Program-made: the position numbers and the translations under genes
The notes under the pieces: model-generated
The model's database searches: none
Told to the model about the DNA's origin: nothing
The model's input: the letters and a program-made list of their open reading frames with translations, nothing else
In this document: positions 54,363 through 63,100 of the stretch, in pieces
How the letters are laid out: every line of letters begins with the position of its first letter
Numbering within the stretch: position 1 is the stretch's first letter
Assembly (NCBI GenBank): GCA_964569695.1
Contig: CAZMUA010000016.1
Coordinates: 1-64,000 of the forward strand
Source: UBA8106 sp964569695
Lineage (GTDB): Bacteria > Acidobacteriota > Vicinamibacteria > Vicinamibacterales > UBA823
Reading direction: 5' to 3'
DNA: 64,000 nt

Positions 54363-56150
54363 ATGGGCGTGAGGTGGAGATTTTGCGGTGTCCTCCTAAT
54401 CGTGTTGGGAACCGCAGCAGCTTGTTCGCAGACTGGTGAGCAATTAGGGTCCGAACGCCAGGACGCAGACACTGGAATTACCGTTGATGAGTTCGTAATA
54501 CGCGCGGATGCCGTCTGCGCTCCTAATATTCCGCTGGCGCCCGACCAGGCCAGTTACGGGATGGATGCGACCACCGGTCGCTTCCAGCACCCAGCGGCGA
54601 CGCCGCATCAACATGAGGCACAACCATTTGACGGTGAGCTCGAGACTTGGGATACGAACGAGTACATCGACAACATGACGATTGAGGCTTATTATCCGGA
54701 TATCGTCGAACCGTTTCATACTTGGCAGAACATAGTCGACTTCGCTGGACGGCGCTATCTGTATCAGTACGTCCGTCGCGATATGAAAATCTTCGACATC
54801 ACCGATCCGAAGGCCGTGAACCTGATGCAAGAAAAGGGTCATTCGTGGGACCTGAACGGGCCGGGCGAGGAGAGGAATCCTTTCGCACCTGGCGACATGT
54901 TTGGTGCGGCCTCCATTCAGTGGAATGACGAACTCGACATGTATGTCATGGTGCAGGCGTTCGAGGTGCAGCGGTTCGGTGTGATCGATAACAAACGTGC
55001 GGATCCGGAGGGGGTTGCCCGCCATCGAAACGCGGATCATTTAAAAGGTTTCAAGGTATATGCGATGCACGGTCCCATGCCGGAAGAGTGGGAACTGTTG
55101 GCAGAGATGACAACCGATGTGGAGCATCCGGATGTGCCAATAGGTCAACAACAGGGCTCTGGTGTACGGGACATTCCGACCTATTTCGGTGGTCAGTACA
55201 TGTTCGTTGCGGCCGCACCTGATGCGAGCTATGCCTTGACCGAGTATCCCACGGATTTGTATTCCGCAGGGTACCAGGCGTGGGATATGTCGGACCCAGC
55301 AGAGCCGATCTTTGTGGGACAGTTTACGGCGCCCGGTCAGCGCTTGGGCGACGAAGAGGCATACAAACAGAATCCTAGGTGCGGAAACCGCACCTCATGG
55401 TTTGGTGCCCGTATGTCGATCTTCATGCCAACACCGGTCGAAGACGGAGGTCGGTATGGCTACGCTGCGATGGGAGGGCTCGGCTTCTACGTGCTTGACA
55501 TTTCCGACCCTGCGAACATTGCGGCGGTTGGACATTTGGATTTTCCGCCAAGTGTGGCCGGAACTGAAGGCGACAATATTGACGTGTCACAGGTCGAGCA
55601 GACGGGCATCGTGTATTACAGTGGCTATCCGCTCGCGGAGGACTGTTGGGAGCCCTACAAGGACATCTATATGATCGATGTCAACGATCCAACCAACCCG
55701 ACGATTCGTGGCACGCTGCCGCGACCCGTCCCACCTCCTGACGCGCCGTTCACCGATTACTGCCAACGTCGAGGCAGCTTTGGCCCGAAACGCTCGGGGT
55801 ACTACACGCAGCCCGGTATCGGACGAGCTGGGATTGTACCCTATGCGTTCTACAATGCCGGCGTGCAGATCTTCGATGTGAGTGGTCAGTCTAATCCGAC
55901 CATCGTGGCCTATTTTGTCCCTCGCTTCGACACTGAGCGGGTACCTGACTACGCGCGTGGTAATCTCGCGCACGGTATTTACGTGGAGTACGACCGAAAC
56001 CTTATTTGGCTCTTTGCAAATCATGGTATGTACGTGCTGTCGACACCTGTCCTTGGTGAACCGAGTTTCGAGGCGCCGGCCAAGCCTTGGCCTCGCCGAC
56101 AGCGAGCGTCTCACGAAGAACTGAACATGTCGGGTAGCATCACGAACTAG
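54363..56150 (+). CDS. LVIVD-repeat lipoprotein
   Basis: The 595-residue protein has a lipobox signal (LLIVLGTAAAC). It has several LVIVD-type blades: YLYQYVRRDMKIFDITDPK, GYQAWDMSDPAEPIFVG, GLGFYVLDISDPANIAAVG and GVQIFDVSGQSNPTIVAYF. These form a beta-propeller of unknown ligand at the cell surface. GAGGAGGGG lies just before the ATG. It sits 30 bases after the ACMSD gene and 35 bases before the transporter, so it is likely co-transcribed with the 3-hydroxyanthranilate genes. Confidence 0.83.
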   Translation: MGVRWRFCGVLLIVLGTAAACSQTGEQLGSERQDADTGITVDEFVIRADAVCAPNIPLAPDQASYGMDATTGRFQHPAATPHQHEAQPFDGELETWDTNEYIDNMTIEAYYPDIVEPFHTWQNIVDFAGRRYLYQYVRRDMKIFDITDPKAVNLMQEKGHSWDLNGPGEERNPFAPGDMFGAASIQWNDELDMYVMVQAFEVQRFGVIDNKRADPEGVARHRNADHLKGFKVYAMHGPMPEEWELLAEMTTDVEHPDVPIGQQQGSGVRDIPTYFGGQYMFVAAAPDASYALTEYPTDLYSAGYQAWDMSDPAEPIFVGQFTAPGQRLGDEEAYKQNPRCGNRTSWFGARMSIFMPTPVEDGGRYGYAAMGGLGFYVLDISDPANIAAVGHLDFPPSVAGTEGDNIDVSQVEQTGIVYYSGYPLAEDCWEPYKDIYMIDVNDPTNPTIRGTLPRPVPPPDAPFTDYCQRRGSFGPKRSGYYTQPGIGRAGIVPYAFYNAGVQIFDVSGQSNPTIVAYFVPRFDTERVPDYARGNLAHGIYVEYDRNLIWLFANHGMYVLSTPVLGEPSFEAPAKPWPRRQRASHEELNMSGSITN

Positions 56151-56185
56151 CTGGTAGCCATGGCCATTCACTGGAGATCACACTT

Positions 56186-57562
56186 ATGACGACGTCGCAA
56201 GAGCGTGGGATGTGGGGTACACGGCTTGGGTTCATTCTGGCGGCGGCTGGCTCCGCCGTTGGGCTCGGCAACATTTGGGGATTTCCCACGCGGGTAGGTC
56301 AAGGTGGCGGCGCTGTATTCGTTGTCATTTACCTCTTCTGCATCGTGCTAATCTGTGCGCCGATTTTGGTGGCCGAGTTCGTCCTTGGTCGCGGATCGAG
56401 ACAATCGCCGGTTGGTGCCTTCAAGCACTTTAGCTCGGGAACGCGTTGGTGGTGGGTCGGTGCACTCGGCGTCATCACGAGCGTTGCCATCGTGGCCTTC
56501 TACTCGGTGATTGGAGGTTGGACCATCGGCTACGTCTGGTATGCAGCGACTGGAGCACTCAGTAGCGGTGGTGAAGGGGCTGGAGATTTCTTTACCCGAT
56601 TTACGGGCAATGGCTTTAAGGGTGTGTTTTGCACGTTTCTATTTCTTGGATGCGCAGCGGCAGCAAACATCGGTGGCGTGCGTACGGGGATAGAGCGAGT
56701 TGCCAAGACTTTGATGCCAGCCTTGCTAGTGCTGCTTGTCCTGTTGGCTGTCCGTTCACTTACCTTGCCAGGTGCAGCTGAAGGGTTGGCGTACTACATG
56801 CGTCCCGATTTTAGCCAAGCCTTTAATATGTCGGTGTTTGGGGCTGCCCTCGGGCAGGCGTTCTTTTCACTGAGTCTCGGGAATGGCGCCATGCTCACCT
56901 ACGGCAGTTACCTACGCCGGTCAGAAGGTATCGGTCGGGTGGTGCTTTGGGTGGTGCTGCTGGACACTTTTATTGCGTTACTGGCAGGTCTCATCATTTT
57001 TCCTGCAGGGTTCTCGATAGCAGGATTCGATCCCGCTAGCACCGGCCCGGGATTAATCTTCGCGGTTCTGCCTGAATTGTTCGCCACGCTGGTCGGCGGC
57101 CGCCTTTTTGGTGGGGCGTTTTTTGTCCTGCTTGTCATAGCGGCCTTGACTTCAGCCATCTCGCTCCTAGAGGTCCCAGTTGCCCACGTGATTGATCGCC
57201 GGCAGTGGTCCAGAACGAAAGCGGTACTCATCGTGACTGGTTCAGCGTTTCTTCTATCGATTCCTTGCGCGTTGGGCTTCGGTGCGGTTGGGTCTCTAAC
57301 CGATTTTGTGCCGGCACAGTGGGGTGGAAATTTCCTGGGCTTGGTTGCGACACTCTGCAATAACTTCTCGCTTCCGATCGGGGGCATGCTGATTGCCATC
57401 TTTGTCGGCTATGTCTGGCGAGTGGATCGCGCAGTCGCCGAGTTACTCGCCGAACATGCGTGGTTTCCGGCTCCGAGACTTTGGGGTTTGTTGATTCGCT
57501 ATGTCTCCCCACTAGGTATTTCTATCATTCTCGTTATCAGTATCGTGGCGGTGATCCTGTGA
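56186..57562 (+). CDS. Neurotransmitter:sodium symporter (NSS) family transporter
   Basis: The 458-residue protein has about 11-12 spans and the NSS signature in span 1, GSAVGLGNIWGFPTRVGQGG, which forms the Na+ and substrate sites. Bacterial NSS proteins import amino acids; TnaT takes up tryptophan. The upstream genes degrade 3-hydroxyanthranilate, a tryptophan catabolite, so an aromatic amino acid or anthranilate-like substrate is plausible. GGAGAT precedes the ATG. Confidence 0.92.
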   Translation: MTTSQERGMWGTRLGFILAAAGSAVGLGNIWGFPTRVGQGGGAVFVVIYLFCIVLICAPILVAEFVLGRGSRQSPVGAFKHFSSGTRWWWVGALGVITSVAIVAFYSVIGGWTIGYVWYAATGALSSGGEGAGDFFTRFTGNGFKGVFCTFLFLGCAAAANIGGVRTGIERVAKTLMPALLVLLVLLAVRSLTLPGAAEGLAYYMRPDFSQAFNMSVFGAALGQAFFSLSLGNGAMLTYGSYLRRSEGIGRVVLWVVLLDTFIALLAGLIIFPAGFSIAGFDPASTGPGLIFAVLPELFATLVGGRLFGGAFFVLLVIAALTSAISLLEVPVAHVIDRRQWSRTKAVLIVTGSAFLLSIPCALGFGAVGSLTDFVPAQWGGNFLGLVATLCNNFSLPIGGMLIAIFVGYVWRVDRAVAELLAEHAWFPAPRLWGLLIRYVSPLGISIILVISIVAVIL

Positions 57563-57690
57563 GCGATCACGAGAAAAGGCAGTTTACGTGCGTGTCATCG
57601 TTGCAGTGCTAGAATCAGCACCTCGTTCCCGCTGAATGAAGGATGTGCAATTTAGACATTCTTCCGCGCAGAAAGACAAGGGGTTTCATC

Positions 57691-60600
57691 ATGAGTCGAC
57701 GAGTCATTACTATCATCGCTTGCCTCGCAGTTCTGTCCACGGTTCTAGACAGCGTGCAGCCGGCTAGTGCCCAGTCCGCAGAGGACTTCATCAATCAACT
57801 CGAGTGGCGGAATATCGGCCCTGCGAATATGGGAGGCCGGATCAATGACCTCGCAGTAGTCGAGTCGGACCCCGACATTGTGTTTATCGCGACCGCTTCT
57901 GCTGGCGTGTGGCGCACCACGAACAACGGCGTGACATGGGAACCAGTGTTCGACGCTCAACCGGTGAGCAGCATTGGTGATATTGCCGTCGCACCCTCTG
58001 ATCCTTCCATCGTGTGGGTCGGTAGTGGGGAATCGAACAACCGTCAGAGTTCCTCTTGGGGTAACGGGGTTTACAAGTCGACCGATGGCGGTGATACCTG
58101 GATGCACGTTGGATTGGATGACACGTTGCACATCGGACGCCTGCTGATACATCCCACTAATCCGGAAGTAGTCTATGTTGCTGCGACGGGTCATCTCTGG
58201 GGTCCCAATACTGAGCGCGGAGTGTATAAGACCAACGATGGTGGATTGACCTGGACGAACACGTTATTCATTGACGAGGACACTGGGATCACCGACTTGG
58301 CAATGGACCCGATCAGTCCCGGCACGCTTTATGCAGCAGCGTATCAGCGACGCCGCACAGCCTTTGGCTTCAACGGGGGTGGTTCCGGGAGTGGGATCTA
58401 TAAGACCACCGACGGTGGCTCAACTTGGATGCGGTTGACGAACGATTTACCTGGCGGTGTTACTGGTCGAATTGGTCTCGACATTTACCGAGCCGATCCT
58501 CGTATCGTCTATGCCATTGTCCAGCACACGGACGGTGGCGTGTTTCGGTCGGAGGATCGTGGGCAGTCGTGGACGCGTATGAGTGACACGAATCCCCGTC
58601 CGATGTACTACAGTCAAATCAGGATTGATCCGTCAAACGACCAGCGGATCTGGGCCGCTGGAGCACGGATGGCATATTCGCAGGATGGGGGTAAGACGTT
58701 TGTTAACGATTGGATTCAGACGATACACGGCGACTTTCATGCGCTTTGGATCAACCCTGCTGATTCCGATCACATGATGACCGGTTCTGACGGTGGCATG
58801 CATTACTCTTACGACCGAGGACGCACATGGGATTTTGTGAACACGATGGCGCTCGGTCAGTTTTATGAGATTGGGTACGACATGGAGATGCCGTACAACG
58901 TCTACGGTGGATTACAGGACAACGGGAGTTGGGGTGGTCCAGTCCGAACGCTCTACCAGCGCGGTATTACGAACGAAGACTGGTTTCGAGTCGGTGGTGG
59001 TGATGGGTTCTACACACAGGTTGATCCGAATGATCCGGCGACGCTTTACTTGGAATCTCAGAACGGAAACGTCTCGCGCCTCAATTTGGAGACGACCGAG
59101 CGAAAAGCGATTCGTCCGGAACCGGACGATGAGAGCGAACGTTATCGCTTTGACTGGAACAGTCCGATCCTGATTTCTCCGCACAACTCACAGACGATCT
59201 ATTACGGTGGCAACCGACTTTTCAAATCGACTAATCGCGGCGACACGTGGAGTCGAACTGATGACTTAAGTAAGAATCAGGACCGGGACGAGATGCCGAT
59301 TATGGCTGTGGAAGTGACAGACGAAACACTGTCACGCCATGATGGAATTTCTTCATTTGGTCAGATCATCTCGATTAGTGAGTCGCCGCGTCTCGAAGGC
59401 TTGCTCTACGTGGGTATGGATGATGGCAATTTACAGGTATCGCAGGATGGAGCTGCGAGTTGGCAGGAAGTGTCTGGAGTGATTCCGGATTTGCCTGAGG
59501 GCACGTATGTCAGCCGGGTGCAAGCCTCCTCTCATGCCGATGCTCGTGTGTACGCCACGATGGATGGTCATCGGAATGATGACTACAGCGTGTACGTGTA
59601 TGTCAGTGAAGATTATGGGGACAGTTGGGAATCTCTCGCGTCGAACCTGCCCGACGGTCATACGATGAACGTGATCCGAGAACATCCTCGAAACGAAAAC
59701 CTATTGGTGCTTGGCGGAGAATTCGGTGCTTACATTACGATTGATCGAGGTGAAGAGTGGCATCAGATTAAGGGCGCGGTGCCGACGGTGCCGGTCGACG
59801 ACATCGCGATCCATCCGCGGGACAACGACCTGATTCTTGGAACGCATGGCCGGAGTATCTGGGTGCTTGATGATATGACCCCTCTCGAGGAGTTGAGCGA
59901 GCAGGTGCTCGCGTCCGAGTTGCACAGTTTCGACGTTCGGGACGCGGTCGCGTATCGCCTGTCCAACCACAAGGGCAACACCGGTCACAAGATGTTCATC
60001 GCGCCAAATCCGCCGGAGGGTGCGCTCATTCATTACTATTTGAATGATGACACAACCGGAGAACATGCCGTGGAGATTACGATTCACGGTGAGGCGGATA
60101 AAACCATTCGCACACTGCACGGGTCGGGTGCGGCGGGTCTCAATCGCGTGAACTGGGATCTGCGGCACGAGCCGCCCTTGCCGCCGACGGGGCAGGGCGG
60201 GTTTGGTGGTCCGCCAGCGGGGCCACGGGCGCTACCTGGAACCTACAGTGTGCGGATTACGGCAGGAAATTCTCAGAGCAGCACGACAGTGACAGTCTTT
60301 GACGATCCCAGGATCAATGTACCGGAAGCCGATCGTCAGGCGCAACGGGATGCCCTCCTCGGACTTGGTGGTTTGATGGTAGGCCTCGATGTAGCACACC
60401 AAACAGCGGAGCGTTTCACAGGACAACTGGAATTACTTGCCGAGTCGCTGGAGGCTGGTGAGGTTCCCGTAGCAGTTTCGTCTATGGTCGGGTCAGTCAG
60501 CGATCAGATGGGCGCGTTGGAAGGTAAGCTCGCGCGCGGTGGTGGGTTTGGCGGTGATAGCCCGCGCCCACTGTCATCTCGAATAACTCGACTTTACCGG

Positions 60601-60771
60601 AGCCTGGGGAGTTATACGGAGCGACCAAATGCGTTCCAGGTTGCACGGATCGAGGCATATACCCAGGAATTTAATGGGTTGCTGGAGGAGTTGGATCAGT
60701 TCATTGCGAATGAGATCGCCACTTTGAACAGCACGATAGAACAACACGGCATACAGCGCATCACTCAGTGA
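57691..60771 (+). CDS. Secreted BNR/VPS10-like beta-propeller protein (sortilin-type, glycosidase-annotated family)
   Basis: The ATG at 57691 (AAGGGG upstream) gives 1026 residues with a Sec signal (VITIIACLAVLSTVLDSVQP). About a dozen BNR/Asp-box repeats (S-x-D-x-G-x-T-W, as in KSTDGGDTWMHV, RSEDRGQSWTRM, KSTNRGDTWSR) form one or two propellers up to residue ~740. A beta-sandwich follows (~760-880) and a helical C-terminal region. The family is often named glycosyl hydrolase in databases, but no catalytic residues are evident; it may bind peptides or glycans. First of three closely spaced exported genes. Confidence 0.85.
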   Translation: MSRRVITIIACLAVLSTVLDSVQPASAQSAEDFINQLEWRNIGPANMGGRINDLAVVESDPDIVFIATASAGVWRTTNNGVTWEPVFDAQPVSSIGDIAVAPSDPSIVWVGSGESNNRQSSSWGNGVYKSTDGGDTWMHVGLDDTLHIGRLLIHPTNPEVVYVAATGHLWGPNTERGVYKTNDGGLTWTNTLFIDEDTGITDLAMDPISPGTLYAAAYQRRRTAFGFNGGGSGSGIYKTTDGGSTWMRLTNDLPGGVTGRIGLDIYRADPRIVYAIVQHTDGGVFRSEDRGQSWTRMSDTNPRPMYYSQIRIDPSNDQRIWAAGARMAYSQDGGKTFVNDWIQTIHGDFHALWINPADSDHMMTGSDGGMHYSYDRGRTWDFVNTMALGQFYEIGYDMEMPYNVYGGLQDNGSWGGPVRTLYQRGITNEDWFRVGGGDGFYTQVDPNDPATLYLESQNGNVSRLNLETTERKAIRPEPDDESERYRFDWNSPILISPHNSQTIYYGGNRLFKSTNRGDTWSRTDDLSKNQDRDEMPIMAVEVTDETLSRHDGISSFGQIISISESPRLEGLLYVGMDDGNLQVSQDGAASWQEVSGVIPDLPEGTYVSRVQASSHADARVYATMDGHRNDDYSVYVYVSEDYGDSWESLASNLPDGHTMNVIREHPRNENLLVLGGEFGAYITIDRGEEWHQIKGAVPTVPVDDIAIHPRDNDLILGTHGRSIWVLDDMTPLEELSEQVLASELHSFDVRDAVAYRLSNHKGNTGHKMFIAPNPPEGALIHYYLNDDTTGEHAVEITIHGEADKTIRTLHGSGAAGLNRVNWDLRHEPPLPPTGQGGFGGPPAGPRALPGTYSVRITAGNSQSSTTVTVFDDPRINVPEADRQAQRDALLGLGGLMVGLDVAHQTAERFTGQLELLAESLEAGEVPVAVSSMVGSVSDQMGALEGKLARGGGFGGDSPRPLSSRITRLYRSLGSYTERPNAFQVARIEAYTQEFNGLLEELDQFIANEIATLNSTIEQHGIQRITQ

Positions 60772-60784
60772 GAGGAGGAGACGC

Positions 60785-62599
60785 GTGGCAAATCTATGGA
60801 CTCGCCGGAGTGTGACGGCGGTCATCATGCTCGTGGGGGTCTGTTGGACCGCAACGGTAGCGGCGCAAGAGGTGGCTTATACCGTCGCGATGCCGCAGCT
60901 GACGACGGGTCTGTTGCATGTGACGCTGGACATTCGAAACGTACCGGATGACACGCTTGAGGTCGCGATGCCGGTGTGGTCACCCGGTGGCTACGGACTG
61001 CACTGGGCTTCCAAAAACGTGCAAGAGTTGTGGGCGGAGGATGGAGAGGGGCAAGGCTTGGACGTGGTCCAGGTGGATACCAGCCGGTGGCGCATACGCC
61101 CAGTCACATCGAGGGCTTACGTGCACTATAAGGTGTTCGTTGGCCAGCGTGCCATGGATGACTCGCACGCCAGAATCAGTGGGACGCGATCATTAATGTA
61201 CGTCGTGGGGCAAGCCCCATACCCGGCAGGTGGGCCGGTTACGATTACCGTCAATGGGCCAGACGGATGGATGTTTGCCACGGGTCTTGACGCGATCGGC
61301 CCCGGGGTCTTCACGGCTCCCGACTACGACACACTCATCGACTCACCGATTGAAGTCGCCGAACATTTAGATCAGTTCGCGTTCGAGGACCACGGTGCGC
61401 GTTACGAAATCGCGATCCGGAACCCGCACGGGTATGACAGGGATTTACTGCGGGACGAAATACAAGCCATCGTGGCTGAGCAGGTAGAAATGATGGGCGG
61501 TGCGCCATTCGACCGCTATGTCTTTCTGCTCACGGGGCAGAACCGTCGCGGCGGTGGCCTCGAGCATCTGAACTCGACGACGATCAGTTTCAAACGCTTC
61601 GATAGCTTAACCTCAGCGGATTATCATCGCCTGCAATTCCTCATTGCTCACGAGTTTTTCCATCTGTGGAATGTGAAACGTATTCGACCAGAGATTCTTG
61701 GGCCGTTTGATTACTCGGGGCCGCAACACACACGCAATTTGTATGTGTCTGAAGGGATGTCCGACTATTACGGCTACCTGTCGGTGACGCGTGCCGGCTT
61801 GTGGTCCCGGCAGGAATTCTACGCCGAGTTAGCTTCGGTCATCCAAACACTTCAGCGTGCGCCGGGACGCCTGATTACGTCAGTTGAGTCGGCGAGTTGG
61901 AATACCTGGACGCGATCAGATAACGCCGCGCACACTGGAATATCGTACTACATCAAGGGAAGTCTCATTGGACTCCTTATCGATTTGGAGATGCGCGCAC
62001 GCACGAACGGGCGCAAGAGCCTCGATGATGTATTTCGCTATTTGTTGTCCGAGCATGGACTTCCGAAGCCGGGCTTTGCCGAGCAGGGCGGCTTTCGTGA
62101 GGCAGTCGAAACAATTACCGCTGAAGGCGGTGGCGGATCGGACTTCTCAGCTTTCTTTCGCCGATACGTCTCGGGTGTCGAGGAACTCAAGTACAATGCT
62201 GCGCTGGATCACGTCGGCCTTCGGCTTGAGACCATTGAGGGGTCGGTGCGGCGCTCGCTTGGTGTTACGACGTCGGTTGATGCCGATCGACTCATCGTCA
62301 CCGCGATGTCGCCGAGTGGGGCAGGCTATGAGAATGGACTGATGGCCGGCGATATTCTATTGATGCTCGACGGTGACCGCGCCGTTCCCTCAACTCTGGA
62401 GGCGCGCCTGCAAGCTCACGCTGTGGGTGACGAGGTGGAGTTACTGGTGGTTCGCGGCGATCGGCTGGTGACCGTTTCGGTGGAACTCCAAGAAGATAGG
62501 GAGACCACGTATCAGATTGTCGAGACCGCGAACGCCTCACCCCGTGCCCTCTCGTTGCGGGATGCTTGGCTCGAGCCCTATGTGTCTCAGGTGCACTAA
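60785..62599 (+). CDS. Secreted M61-family zinc aminopeptidase with PDZ domain
   Basis: The 604-residue protein starts at GTG (60785) after GAGGAGGAG. It has a Sec signal (RRSVTAVIMLVGVCWTATVAAQ) and the M61 zinc motif HEFFHLWNVKRIRP (H289, E290, H293) with the third ligand Glu in NLYVSEGMSDYYG. A C-terminal PDZ domain (~500-590) is seen in VTAMSPSGAGYENGLMAGD. M61 glycyl aminopeptidases remove N-terminal Gly or Ala. It lies 13 bases after the BNR protein gene. Confidence 0.93.
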   Translation: MANLWTRRSVTAVIMLVGVCWTATVAAQEVAYTVAMPQLTTGLLHVTLDIRNVPDDTLEVAMPVWSPGGYGLHWASKNVQELWAEDGEGQGLDVVQVDTSRWRIRPVTSRAYVHYKVFVGQRAMDDSHARISGTRSLMYVVGQAPYPAGGPVTITVNGPDGWMFATGLDAIGPGVFTAPDYDTLIDSPIEVAEHLDQFAFEDHGARYEIAIRNPHGYDRDLLRDEIQAIVAEQVEMMGGAPFDRYVFLLTGQNRRGGGLEHLNSTTISFKRFDSLTSADYHRLQFLIAHEFFHLWNVKRIRPEILGPFDYSGPQHTRNLYVSEGMSDYYGYLSVTRAGLWSRQEFYAELASVIQTLQRAPGRLITSVESASWNTWTRSDNAAHTGISYYIKGSLIGLLIDLEMRARTNGRKSLDDVFRYLLSEHGLPKPGFAEQGGFREAVETITAEGGGGSDFSAFFRRYVSGVEELKYNAALDHVGLRLETIEGSVRRSLGVTTSVDADRLIVTAMSPSGAGYENGLMAGDILLMLDGDRAVPSTLEARLQAHAVGDEVELLVVRGDRLVTVSVELQEDRETTYQIVETANASPRALSLRDAWLEPYVSQVH

Positions 62600-62606
62600 G
62601 TAGCTC

Positions 62607-63065
62607 GTGAAAAGCATCAGGCATTACGAGGCGTGTGTTTTGGTGACCGCGGTCTTGTGCACTGCGTGTGGCGGAGGCACGGGAACGAGTCCATACGCAC
62701 CCACTTCGACTACCTCCTCGTCTAACCCAACGGTGGCCTTTAGTGCGACCGATTTGACCGTCACGACTGGAGCGCAGGCGGCTAACGGTGACAGTTTGAC
62801 GGCGACTTACTCTGGCTGGTTGTATGACCAGGCGGCGCCAGAGAACAAAGGCTCGTTGTTCGATTCCACTAGTGATGGCTTTACGTTTGTGCTTGGTGCC
62901 GGTCAGGTGATCACAGGCTGGGACCAGGGCCTCGTGGGCATGCGGGTCGGCGCGAAACGCCGCTTGGTCATTCCACCGTCAATGGCGTATGGCGCGACCG
63001 GGGTAGGCAGTATTCCTGGCAACGCGACTCTCGTGTTTGAGGTGGTCTTAGTGAGTATTCAGTAA
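62607..63065 (+). CDS. FKBP-type peptidyl-prolyl isomerase lipoprotein
   Basis: The 152-residue protein starts at GTG (62607), seven bases after the M61 stop. A lipobox (AVLCTAC) anchors it, and a Ser/Thr-rich linker precedes one FKBP domain: SLTATYSGWLYD, GSLFDST, GAGQVITGWDQGLVGMRVG, KRRLVIPPSMAYG and ATLVFEVVL. These include the aromatic pocket residues of active FKBPs. It probably assists folding of exported proteins such as the two encoded just upstream. Confidence 0.93.
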   Translation: MKSIRHYEACVLVTAVLCTACGGGTGTSPYAPTSTTSSSNPTVAFSATDLTVTTGAQAANGDSLTATYSGWLYDQAAPENKGSLFDSTSDGFTFVLGAGQVITGWDQGLVGMRVGAKRRLVIPPSMAYGATGVGSIPGNATLVFEVVLVSIQ

Positions 63066-63100
63066 GCACCATCACAGACAGTATCGGTCACGTGGTAGCT

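Noticed and set aside
57552..57571. GTGATC/GATCAC inverted repeat after the NSS gene as terminator
   Set aside because: No T-tract and it overlaps the stop codon; probably chance.
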